Source: JACCYQ01 sp036675565
GTDB lineage: Bacteria; Bacteroidota; Bacteroidia; Chitinophagales; Chitinophagaceae
Assembly (NCBI GenBank): GCA_036675565.1
Contig: JAKFER010000131.1
Location: 1-34,502 of the forward strand
DNA length: 34,502 nt
Direction of reading: 5' to 3'
Every line of letters begins with the position of its first letter. The stretch's first letter is position 1. Under the pieces are notes generated by a model. It had not been told where the DNA came from. It saw only the letters and a program-made list of their open reading frames with translations, and did not search any database. Made by a program: the position numbers and the translations under genes. Below, piece after piece: positions 1-8,317 of the stretch.

Positions 1-1367
1 CAGCGCCAGGCGGCTTCTTCTTCGGGTTTGTATAATTCATCGTGGCAAACCGGGCAATGGGTAGGAAACTTAATAGGCTGCTCTTTCCCTGTTCTTAATT
101 CTGTCAGTGGCTTTACGATATATGGAATTACGTCACCTGCTCTTTCCACTAAAATTGTATCCCCTATGCGCAGGTCTTTTTCCCTGATCACATCTGCATT
201 AAATAATGATACGGATGTAATGGTAATACCGCCAATGGGAGCCGGTTCTATTTTGGCCACGGGTGTAATGGAACCGGTTCGGCCAACCTGGAATTCTACT
301 TTTAATAATTTACTGGTAGCCTGTCTTGCTTTAAATTTAAAAGCAATGGCCCAGCGTGGATGATGCGCCGTCATCCCCAGCAGTTCCTGGTACTCAACAT
401 CATTCACTTTTATAACCATCCCGTCAATTTCATAGGGTAATTCATCGCGGGTTTTTTCAAATTCAATACAATAATCAATAACGCCTTTAATCCCGGTAAA
501 AACTTTTTTCTCGTTGATGGGTATGCGAAAACCATGATCATACAACATGTCCAGGGAGGAGGAATGATGCAGCAGTTCCTCCGGAATGGGAGCGCCATCT
601 ACTGTAGCGAAATAACTTACACTGTATAAAAAAGCTTCCAGGTTGCGCCGCCTTACTTCTGCAGGATCTTTTATGCGTAATGTGCCGGAGGCAGCATTGC
701 GGGGATTGGCCAAGGGTGCAAATCCCTGTTCCATCAGCTGTTCATTGTATTTTTTAAAATTATTTTTGTTAATCAGAACTTCACCCCTGATCTCAATCAA
801 TTCAATTCCTTTTGACATAAAATCCGCTGATAATGGAATACTCCTTATCTGGCGAATATTGGGTGTAATATCATCTCCCGAAACACCATTTCCTCTTGTT
901 ATTCCCCTTACCAGTAAGTTGTTTTCATATACCAATGAAATGCTTGCACCGTCAAATTTTGGTTCTACGCAATAAACTATTTCGGTTTTGCCTGTCAATT
1001 CCCGCGCCTTGCGATCAAAATCCAGCAGGTCTTCAGCATTGTATGAATTATCCAAAGAAAGCATGGGAACCATATGCTGTTGGGTGGGGAAGTCTTTGGT
1101 TATAGATCCTGCAACGCGTTGCGTAGGAGAATCGGGTGTAACCAGGGCTGGATTTTGTTTTTCAATCTGCTCAAGTGTCTTATACAATACATCAAATTCA
1201 TAATCTGCAATTAAAGGATCACTCACTATATAATACCTGTATTCATGGAAACGAAGCACTGACCTTAACTTTTCAATGTCAATTTTTCCAGTTTCTTTTT
1301 TGTCTGCCAGTTGCAGGTATTCAGTAGTTAATGATTGTAATTCTTTTATCTGCGAAGTAGCATACAT
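1..1367 (-). CDS. ligA: NAD-dependent DNA ligase LigA (partial, C-terminus beyond left edge)
   Basis: LigA seals nicks in duplex DNA using NAD+ during replication and repair. About 455 residues are visible on the minus strand, against about 690 for a whole protein. The N-terminal Ia region includes HEYRYYIVSDPLIADYEFD. The adenylation motif VEPKFDG puts the nucleophilic lysine near residue 137. It is followed by NPRNAASGTLR and by the OB-fold region with VGRTGSITPVAKIEP. At the left edge the zinc finger begins (CPVCHDE, then a further Cys); the HhH and BRCT domains lie outside the window. The start is the ATG at 1367; it is followed by YATSQIKELQ and is divergent from the amylase gene, with 123 bp between them. 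No frameshift was seen. Family assignment is very secure. Confidence 0.96.
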   Translation of the reverse strand, partial: MYATSQIKELQSLTTEYLQLADKKETGKIDIEKLRSVLRFHEYRYYIVSDPLIADYEFDVLYKTLEQIEKQNPALVTPDSPTQRVAGSITKDFPTQQHMVPMLSLDNSYNAEDLLDFDRKARELTGKTEIVYCVEPKFDGASISLVYENNLLVRGITRGNGVSGDDITPNIRQIRSIPLSADFMSKGIELIEIRGEVLINKNNFKKYNEQLMEQGFAPLANPRNAASGTLRIKDPAEVRRRNLEAFLYSVSYFATVDGAPIPEELLHHSSSLDMLYDHGFRIPINEKKVFTGIKGVIDYCIEFEKTRDELPYEIDGMVIKVNDVEYQELLGMTAHHPRWAIAFKFKARQATSKLLKVEFQVGRTGSITPVAKIEPAPIGGITITSVSLFNADVIREKDLRIGDTILVERAGDVIPYIVKPLTELRTGKEQPIKFPTHCPVCHDELYKPEEEAAWR

Positions 1368-1423
1368 AATGTAATAATATGCGGCTAAGTTAGTTGAAAC
1401 CAAATATTTTTTTTCGATAGCAA

Positions 1424-1440
1424 TGTGTTTTTAGTACATA
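1424..1440. promoter_or_regulatory. Candidate operator dyad upstream of the amylase gene
   Basis: TGTGT-N7-ACATA, an imperfect dyad in the ligA/amylase intergenic region, 51 bp before the amylase start. A closely related dyad of the same spacing (TGTGT-N7-ACACA) lies upstream of susC at 5260-5276. The two 17-mers agree at 12 of 17 positions, mostly in the arms. Inference: both may be bound by the NUDIX-type regulator encoded between these genes. No experimental or comparative support is available here. Confidence 0.35.
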
Positions 1441-1490
1441 TTTGTATCTTGGTAGCAATTTAGAACTAACGAATTTTTTTAATTGCCATT

Positions 1491-4400
1491 ATGAGAAAAG
1501 CTTTTCTAGGGTGCCTGAGCCTGCTGGTCATTCTTTGTAGCAACGCCCAATTACTAACCTGGACTCCCTCTTTCCCGGTTGAAGATGATGCAACAACTTC
1601 CCTGGTAATAAATATGGATGCCTCAAAAGGTAATCGTGGTTTATTTGAATATGCTATGACCAATGATGTATATGTGCACACCGGAGTAATTACAAACAAA
1701 AGCAGTAATTCCAGTGATTGGAAATATGTAAAATTCAACCAGAATTTTAACCAACCCAATGCTTCATTGGGCGCAGCTTACCTGGGCAACAGCCAATGGC
1801 GTTTTACCATAACCGGTAGTTTGCGGAGTTATTACGGAATTACTGATGCAACGGAACATATTCAGAAGATTGCCATTTTATTTAGAAACGGAAACGGATC
1901 AAAAAAACAGGCCAACACAGATGGTAGTGATATGTATATCCCGGTTTATTCATCTGCTTTAGCAATTAGAATAACGGAGCCGCCTATTCAACCAACTTAT
2001 AAACCTGCACCAGAACCCATACAAAAACTTTCTGGCGATAATATAAATATTGCGGCTGTTTCCAATAAATCAGGTGCATTAAAGATTTATGTAAATGGCG
2101 CAATGATCCGGTCAAATACCAATTCAACCGGCATTGCCGCCAGTCATATACTTACACAAACCGGCAATACCAGGATCATTGCCGAAGCTGATGACGGTAC
2201 CATGATCAGCCGGGATACCGTTGATTTTTTTGTAGCCGCGGGAGTAAACATTGCTCCATTACCCTCAGGTGTTAAACAGGGTATTAATTACGAAGCCGGG
2301 AACACTGCAGCAACACTCGTGCTGTATGCACCTTTAAAAAACCGGGTTAGTGTTATTGGCGATTTTCCAGGCAGTAACTGGACAGAGCAACCACAATACC
2401 AGATGAATAAAACTGCCGATGGAAAATATTGGTGGTTACGGATTTCCGGTTTAACACCTGGTACAGAATACAGCTATCAATACCTGGTAGATGGCACTTT
2501 AAAAATCGCTGATCCTTATACAGAGAAAATACTGGATCCGTACAATAATAACGACAGTTATATTTCAGCTTCAACATATCCGGGTCTTAAACCTTATCCA
2601 ACAAATTTAACTACCGGCATTGTCAGTATCCTGCAAACAGCATCACCAACTTATAATTGGAAAGTGCAAAATTTCAATCGTCCAGATAAAAGGAACCTGG
2701 TGATTTATGAATTGTTGTTGCGTGATTTTGTTGAAGCCCATGATTGGAAAACACTAACGGACACGCTCAACTATTTAAAAAACCTGGGTATTAATGCTAT
2801 TGAGCTGATGCCATTTAATGAGTTTGAAGGGAATAACAGCTGGGGTTATAATCCTGATTTTTATTTTGCGCCTGATAAATATTATGGTCCAAAAAATACA
2901 TTAAAGCAATTCATTGACAGTTGTCATAGTAAAGGCATCGCGGTAATAATGGATATCGCTCTGAATCATTCATTTGGGCTTTCGCCGATGGTGCAGTTAT
3001 ATTTTGATAATGCCAATAACCGGCCAGCTTCCGATAATCCCTGGTTTAATCCTGTTACTAAACACGCTTTTAATGTGGGTTACGATATGAACCATGAAAG
3101 CCTGGATACGCGGTATTTCACCAGCAGGGTGGTAGAGCATTGGCTAAAAGAATATAAAATTGATGGTTTTCGATTTGACCTGTCCAAAGGATTTACTCAA
3201 ACGGCAACCTGCGATAATAATGGTGGCAATTGTAACGTAAATGGATGGTCGAATTACGATGCCAGCCGGGTGGCTATCTGGAAAAGATATTATGATACGG
3301 TTCAAACAAAATCGCAGGATGCGTATGTGATCCTTGAACATTTTGCGGCTAACACGGAAGAAAAAGAGCTGTCCGATTATGGTATGTTGCTTTGGGGTAA
3401 CCATAATCACAATTTTTCACAGGCAACCATGGGATATGCCCAGGACTGGAATTTTGAAGGTGGCATATTTACACAACGGGGTTGGCAAAAGCCTCACCTT
3501 ATTACTTATATGGAAAGTCATGATGAAGAAAGGATCATGTATAAAAACCTCCAGTTTGGTAATTCTTCGGGTAGTTATAGTGTAAAGGATTTGAATACAG
3601 CATTGAGAAGAACCGAAATGTCCACTGCATTTTTACTGAGTATACCGGGTCCTAAAATGATCTGGCAGTTTGGCGAACTTGGTTACGATTATTCCATTAA
3701 CCATTGTCCCAATGGAACAGTAAGCGATAATTGCCGGTTGGAACCAAAACCAATCCGTTGGGATTATCTTCAAAATACACCACGGAAACGCTTATATGAT
3801 ATTTATTCAAGCCTTTTAAAACTGCGTGCACATACAGCTTACAATGCCGCTTTCATGAGTGATAAAATCACTTATAGTTTAAACAATGCAATCAAATGGA
3901 TCAAGATTACAACAGATACCAGCAACCTGTTGCTGGTTGGTAATTTTGGATTAACTGCTGCTGATGCAACCATCACCTTTCAAAATGCCGGTACCTGGTA
4001 TAATTATCTTGATGCAAGTACATTCACGGCTACCGGGAATGCACAGACTATTTCCCTGCAACCAGGGCAATATCATCTTTACCTGAACCGGAATATTGTA
4101 AATGCAGTCACCACACCTGTGAGCAACCTACCTTCAGCGTCTGCACTCTTACAATTAACAGCTTCACCCAATCCTGCACAAGGCATGATGAACATTCAGT
4201 TAAACATGCCTCAAACAGGTACTGCTAATATTTCCATTTTGAACGTATACGGACAAAAAATAAAAGAAATTAAAAATTCCATCCTGATAAAAGGGAAACA
4301 CCAATTTGATTGGCAATCCGATTTTTTCCCTGCGGGGACCTATTTTTTGCAGCTCAAGACTAAAGCAGCGACCAGCACTATTAAAATTATTCTACAATAA
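1491..4400 (+). CDS. Secreted GH13 alpha-amylase family enzyme with T9SS sorting domain
   Basis: Predicted extracellular alpha-glucan hydrolase of 969 aa. A signal peptide ends near SNA|Q (residue 19). An N-terminal beta-rich domain (about 20-165) starts with WTPSFPVEDD, a lead-in seen in other secreted Bacteroidota amylases. An E-set/CBM48-like domain follows at about 270-350 (VLYAPLKNRVSVIGDFPGSNW). The GH13 barrel spans about 395-780. Conserved regions are visible: I, D488-IALN-H493; II, GFRFD with nucleophile D563; III, acid/base E616 in VILEH; IV, SHDEE with H677 and D678. The last ~75 residues (SPNPAQGMMNIQL... to PAGTYFLQLKTK...) are a type A T9SS sorting domain, so export through the type IX system is expected. 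It is first in the starch locus and is followed after 16 nt by the NUDIX regulator. Exact specificity (amylase, pullulanase-like or branching-like) cannot be fixed from the motifs. Confidence 0.9.
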   Translation: MRKAFLGCLSLLVILCSNAQLLTWTPSFPVEDDATTSLVINMDASKGNRGLFEYAMTNDVYVHTGVITNKSSNSSDWKYVKFNQNFNQPNASLGAAYLGNSQWRFTITGSLRSYYGITDATEHIQKIAILFRNGNGSKKQANTDGSDMYIPVYSSALAIRITEPPIQPTYKPAPEPIQKLSGDNINIAAVSNKSGALKIYVNGAMIRSNTNSTGIAASHILTQTGNTRIIAEADDGTMISRDTVDFFVAAGVNIAPLPSGVKQGINYEAGNTAATLVLYAPLKNRVSVIGDFPGSNWTEQPQYQMNKTADGKYWWLRISGLTPGTEYSYQYLVDGTLKIADPYTEKILDPYNNNDSYISASTYPGLKPYPTNLTTGIVSILQTASPTYNWKVQNFNRPDKRNLVIYELLLRDFVEAHDWKTLTDTLNYLKNLGINAIELMPFNEFEGNNSWGYNPDFYFAPDKYYGPKNTLKQFIDSCHSKGIAVIMDIALNHSFGLSPMVQLYFDNANNRPASDNPWFNPVTKHAFNVGYDMNHESLDTRYFTSRVVEHWLKEYKIDGFRFDLSKGFTQTATCDNNGGNCNVNGWSNYDASRVAIWKRYYDTVQTKSQDAYVILEHFAANTEEKELSDYGMLLWGNHNHNFSQATMGYAQDWNFEGGIFTQRGWQKPHLITYMESHDEERIMYKNLQFGNSSGSYSVKDLNTALRRTEMSTAFLLSIPGPKMIWQFGELGYDYSINHCPNGTVSDNCRLEPKPIRWDYLQNTPRKRLYDIYSSLLKLRAHTAYNAAFMSDKITYSLNNAIKWIKITTDTSNLLLVGNFGLTAADATITFQNAGTWYNYLDASTFTATGNAQTISLQPGQYHLYLNRNIVNAVTTPVSNLPSASALLQLTASPNPAQGMMNIQLNMPQTGTANISILNVYGQKIKEIKNSILIKGKHQFDWQSDFFPAGTYFLQLKTKAATSTIKIILQ

Positions 4401-4416
4401 TAATGATCTAATAATT

Positions 4417-5154
4417 ATGGATAAATTGATGCATTTAAAAACAGCTGAAGTTGAGAAAAGTAGTCACCTGGATTATTTCAATATTGCTATTTCGGTTGAC
4501 TGTGTCATTTTTGGATATGATAAAAAAGAACTGGAAATATTACTTATAAAATCGGATTTGGAAGAGTTCGAAGGGCTTTGGTCGTTGTTGGGCGATTTGA
4601 TAAAACCAGACGAGGATATTGAAAGTGCGCCATATAGGGTATTAAAAGAAAGAACCGGCCTGGATGATGTATTCCTTGAGCAGGTTTATACTTTCGGATC
4701 ATTGAACCGACATCCTTCTGGTCGGGTAATTACCACAGCTTATTATTCCCTGATAGATGTAAATCATCATAAACTTCAATTAACAGAAAATGAAGTGCAC
4801 TGGCATAAAGTAGCCGATATTAAAAAACTGGCTTTTGACCATAAACTTATTATGGACACCTGTCTTCAAAGACTTCGCCAACAGGTTATGGAAAAGCCTA
4901 TTATATTTAACCTGCTACCCGAAAAATTTTCCTTACGGGAATTACAGGATCTCTACCAGGCCATTCTGGGTGTTCAGCTAGACAGGAGAAACTTTCGTAA
5001 AAAAATTGCCTTAAAAGACTGGTTGGTGGATTTACATGAAATGGAAGATAATGTTCCTCATCGTCCGGGCAAATTATATAAGGTAAAATCAGATTTAAAA
5101 CCTAAATCCACCAGGAAAAAAAAGGTAGTACGAAGCCGCCTCGATATGGTTTAG
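4417..5154 (+). CDS. NUDIX-domain transcriptional regulator (NrtR/AraR-like)
   Basis: 245 aa from the ATG at 4417; an in-frame upstream start would overlap the amylase and is not needed. Residues ~20-150 are a NUDIX fold (VDCVIFGYDKKELEILLIK, then LWSLLGD). Residues ~155-225 resemble the winged-helix part of NrtR-type regulators (KFSLRELQDLYQAILG, LDRRNFRKKI), and the tail is basic (KSTRKKK). The NUDIX box is degenerate: the RExxEE core reads R74-V-L-K-E-R79, so one metal-binding Glu is Val75 and another is Arg79. A ligand sensor rather than a hydrolase is therefore likely. Known relatives regulate NAD metabolism (NrtR) or sugar use in Bacteroidota (AraR). Its place between a GH13 amylase and susCDEF suggests it controls this starch locus; that is inference. 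It is probably cotranscribed with the amylase. Confidence 0.85.
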   Translation: MDKLMHLKTAEVEKSSHLDYFNIAISVDCVIFGYDKKELEILLIKSDLEEFEGLWSLLGDLIKPDEDIESAPYRVLKERTGLDDVFLEQVYTFGSLNRHPSGRVITTAYYSLIDVNHHKLQLTENEVHWHKVADIKKLAFDHKLIMDTCLQRLRQQVMEKPIIFNLLPEKFSLRELQDLYQAILGVQLDRRNFRKKIALKDWLVDLHEMEDNVPHRPGKLYKVKSDLKPKSTRKKKVVRSRLDMV

Positions 5155-5170
5155 GGTAAGTGAATGCAAA

Positions 5171-5221
5171 CTTATGCCTCATTCAATTTTCAATTCTAGT
5201 AAAAACTAACTGGTGCATAAG
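5171..5221. repeat. Nested inverted repeats between regulator and susC
   Basis: CTTATGC (5171-5177) and GCATAAG (5215-5221) form perfect 7-bp arms. A smaller dyad, TAGT-AAAA-ACTA, lies between them at 5197-5208. No U-tract follows, so this is not a standard terminator. It could be an operator or a leader structure. Confidence 0.3.
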
Positions 5222-5259
5222 AGAATAAATTTCATGGATATCTAAAAAACATTTATAAT

Positions 5260-5276
5260 TGTGTTAAAAATACACA
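5260..5276. promoter_or_regulatory. Candidate operator dyad upstream of susC
   Basis: TGTGT-N7-ACACA, perfect 5-bp arms with an A-rich centre, 45 bp before the susC start. Its arms and spacing match the dyad at 1424-1440 ahead of the amylase. It is a candidate binding site for the NUDIX-type regulator encoded immediately upstream. Confidence 0.4.
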
Positions 5277-5321
5277 TTAAAGGTATTTATCTTCATTTTC
5301 TAACGTACAGATCAATTGCTT

Positions 5322-8300
5322 ATGCCAATCAAAAAACTGCTACAGGCGCTTATATTGCCTGCTCTTTTATTTTGCTGTTTTTCGTCTTTCGCTCAAAACA
5401 AAACAATTACCGGTAAAATAACAGATACTCAAGGTGTTGGGCTTTCAAATGCCACCGTTTCTTTAAAAAATTCAACAATAGGCACTACTACAGCTACCGA
5501 TGGTACATTTAGTTTATCAGTACCAGCGGATGCAACCACGTTGGTAATATCATCTGTTGGTTTTGCTCCGCAGGAAATAGACATTACGAGTATAACAAAT
5601 ATTGCTGTAACGCTAAGCACCAATACTGCAACAATGGATGAAGTAGTGGTAGTTGCTTATGGTACCCGGCGTAAAGGTGATCTTACAGGTGCTGTTACAT
5701 CCATTACACCCGATGACTTTCAAAAGGGCCAGATCGCTTCGTCTGAACAATTGCTGGTGGGTAAGGTCGCTGGTTTACAAATTACCAATGGCGGCGGAAG
5801 TGCAGGTGGTGGAAGTAAGATCCGTATTCGCGGTGGTGCTTCTTTGAATGCCAGTAATGACCCGCTTATTGTTGTTGATGGAGTACCTGTTGAAAGCAAT
5901 GGTATTTCAGGTTCCGGCAATCTATTAAGCACAATAAACCCCAATGATATTGAATCCATGAGTGTTCTGAAAGATGCTTCTGCTACAGCACTATATGGTT
6001 CAAGAGCATCTAACGGTGTTATCATAATTACTACAAAAAAAGGTTCACGGGGAAAAGTGAAATTCAATTTCAATACCCAATTTTCAATGGGTGAGGTTCC
6101 TGAGTTTGTAGATGTATTAACAGGTGACGAGATCAGGCAGCTTATTAATGAAGATGCTGCGGCTACAGGGAATAATACCTATAAGAATTTATTAGGCACA
6201 GCAAACACCAACTGGCAGGAGGCCATTTACCAAAAAGCTTATGGAACTGATAATAATATAAGTGCCAGTGGAAGTATCGGCATGGTTCCTTTCCGTGCTT
6301 CTGTTGGTTACAGCGACCAGGATGGTGTTTTAAAAACAAACAATTTTAAAAGAACAACAGGTGCATTAAACCTGAACCCGAAATTTTTCAATGATCACCT
6401 GTCAGTAAATGTTGCTCTAAAATTAAGCCAGACAAGACATCGCTGGGCCAATGAAGGGGCCGTAGGAAATGCAGTAACATTTGATCCAACCAAACCCATT
6501 TACGAATCAAATAAGTATGGTGGATATTATGAATGGTTGCAAACTGGATCTAATAACCTTCCGATCGATTTATCTAACAGGAATCCATTGGCATTACTTG
6601 AATTACGAGATAACACTTCCAGAGTGAATCGTTTTATTGGGAATGTTCAATTGGATTATAAACTTCATTTTTTCCCTGATCTGCATGTTTTATTGAATGT
6701 TGGTGTGGATGATGCCAATGGAAAAGGTGATGATAAGATTGATTCTGTTGCAGCCACAAACTATAGAACAAGGGGTCGTTTTTCACACTATGCTCAGGTA
6801 AAGGAAAATACCCTGGTGGATGTTTCTTTATTTTATGATAAAAATCTCCCCACATTAAATTCTAAAATAGATTTTTTGGTAGGCCACAGTTACCAGGAGT
6901 TTGTTACCAAAGTCTATAATTATGCGCAGTATGGAAGGGACAGGTTGGTGATACCCACTTCCATTCCAAATTTTGCATGGGATAAACCAGAATACAGGCT
7001 GGAATCTTATTTCGGGCGAGCCAATATTAATATTGATCAAAAGTATTTGTTGACGGCTACATTGAGAAGAGATGCAAGTAGTAAATTTTCCCCTGAAAAC
7101 AGGGTAGGTTACTTTCCTTCATTAGCCTTTGCATGGAGATTGAAAGAGGAATTGTTTAAAACTTCCCGTGCGGTTACGGATTTAAAACTTCGTTTAGGCT
7201 GGGGCGTTACAGGTCAGCAGGATGGAATTGGATATTATTCTTATTTGCCAAGATATACACTGAGTAGCCCTGCAGCCCAATATCAGTTTGGAAATAATTT
7301 CTATAATTTCATTCGTCCCGAAGGTTACGATCCCAGTATTAAATGGGAAACTACAACAACCCAAAACATCGGACTTGATTTTGCATTTATTCAAAACCGC
7401 ATCAGTGGTGCTGTGGATGTTTACCAAAAGAAAACGGAAGATTTGTTGAGTGAAGTACCTGTGGCACCAGGCGCCAATTTTGTTAATAAAATTGTTACAA
7501 ATGTTGGAAACATTGAAAACAAAGGAATTGAAATCTCGTTGAATACGGTTCCTGTTCGCAATGAAAATTTTAACTGGGAACTTGGGTTTAATTTCACCTA
7601 CAACGAAACGGAAATAACCAATTTATTAAAAAACGAAGATCCTGATTTCAGGGGTATTCCTGTAAGTGGGATCAGCGGTGGAACAGGAAATACAATAGGA
7701 ATCTTTGCTATTGGTTATGCACCTTACACTTTCGATGTTTTCAAGCAGGTTTATGATCCCGCAACAGGTCGCCCAATTGAAGGATTATATGAAGACATTA
7801 ACCGCGATGGACAAATTGATGAAGCGGACCGTTATTTTTATAAAAAACCAGCTCCTGATTTCTTATTAGGTGCCAGCACACAAATAAATTATAAAGATTT
7901 CAGCCTGGGTGCTGCAGGGCACGGCATGTTCGGTAATTACCAATACAATAACTACTTCTCTAATAATGGTGTAATAAGAGCCGTAAAAAACCCGATCAAC
8001 TTTATAGGAAATGCATCCCGCAATTACCTGGAAAGCGGTATGGAAAATAACCAGTACTTAACCGACTATTATATTGAAAATGCATCTTTCTTCAGAATCG
8101 ATAATATAAACCTTGGATATAATGTGGGTAAAATATTTCGGGATGCAGCAAGCATGCGGATTACAGCAAGTGTTCAAAATGTTGCGGTATTTACAAAATA
8201 TAAAGGGTTAGATCCGGAGATTTCATCTGACCAGGGTATAGATAACAATATTTATCCCCGTCCACGTACCTATGCTATTGGTTTCAATTTAGATTTCTAA
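5322..8300 (+). CDS. susC: SusC/RagA-family TonB-linked outer membrane transporter (starch locus)
   Basis: 992-aa TonB-dependent transporter, expected to carry glucan oligosaccharides across the outer membrane with SusD as lid. I chose the ATG at 5322 (MPIKKLLQ); a TTG two codons upstream is less likely. The signal peptide ends at about SSFA|Q (residue 24). A carboxypeptidase-regulatory-like domain follows (27-100: ITGKITDTQGVGLSNATVSL). Then come the SusC signature MDEVVVVAYGT (~104) and a plug domain to about 240 (LLVGKVAGLQI, IRIRGGASLNASNDPLIVVDG, VLKDASATALYGSRASNGVI). The rest is the beta-barrel, ending in an aromatic residue (FNLDF), as is usual for outer membrane barrels. It is followed after 17 nt by susD. 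The symbol is by family and context; the substrate is inferred from the amylase and SusE/F neighbours. Confidence 0.94.
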   Translation: MPIKKLLQALILPALLFCCFSSFAQNKTITGKITDTQGVGLSNATVSLKNSTIGTTTATDGTFSLSVPADATTLVISSVGFAPQEIDITSITNIAVTLSTNTATMDEVVVVAYGTRRKGDLTGAVTSITPDDFQKGQIASSEQLLVGKVAGLQITNGGGSAGGGSKIRIRGGASLNASNDPLIVVDGVPVESNGISGSGNLLSTINPNDIESMSVLKDASATALYGSRASNGVIIITTKKGSRGKVKFNFNTQFSMGEVPEFVDVLTGDEIRQLINEDAAATGNNTYKNLLGTANTNWQEAIYQKAYGTDNNISASGSIGMVPFRASVGYSDQDGVLKTNNFKRTTGALNLNPKFFNDHLSVNVALKLSQTRHRWANEGAVGNAVTFDPTKPIYESNKYGGYYEWLQTGSNNLPIDLSNRNPLALLELRDNTSRVNRFIGNVQLDYKLHFFPDLHVLLNVGVDDANGKGDDKIDSVAATNYRTRGRFSHYAQVKENTLVDVSLFYDKNLPTLNSKIDFLVGHSYQEFVTKVYNYAQYGRDRLVIPTSIPNFAWDKPEYRLESYFGRANINIDQKYLLTATLRRDASSKFSPENRVGYFPSLAFAWRLKEELFKTSRAVTDLKLRLGWGVTGQQDGIGYYSYLPRYTLSSPAAQYQFGNNFYNFIRPEGYDPSIKWETTTTQNIGLDFAFIQNRISGAVDVYQKKTEDLLSEVPVAPGANFVNKIVTNVGNIENKGIEISLNTVPVRNENFNWELGFNFTYNETEITNLLKNEDPDFRGIPVSGISGGTGNTIGIFAIGYAPYTFDVFKQVYDPATGRPIEGLYEDINRDGQIDEADRYFYKKPAPDFLLGASTQINYKDFSLGAAGHGMFGNYQYNNYFSNNGVIRAVKNPINFIGNASRNYLESGMENNQYLTDYYIENASFFRIDNINLGYNVGKIFRDAASMRITASVQNVAVFTKYKGLDPEISSDQGIDNNIYPRPRTYAIGFNLDF

Positions 8301-8317
8301 TTCATTAATATAATTGC

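Noticed and set aside
28..1203. Several plus-strand open frames (28-363, 643-975, 896-1105, 988-1203)
   Set aside because: They are antisense to ligA, whose minus-strand frame has unmistakable family motifs throughout.
4306..4416. Upstream in-frame start for the NUDIX regulator
   Set aside because: It lies inside the amylase coding end and adds a segment with no similarity to the family. The ATG at 4417 gives a normal N-terminus 16 nt after the amylase stop.
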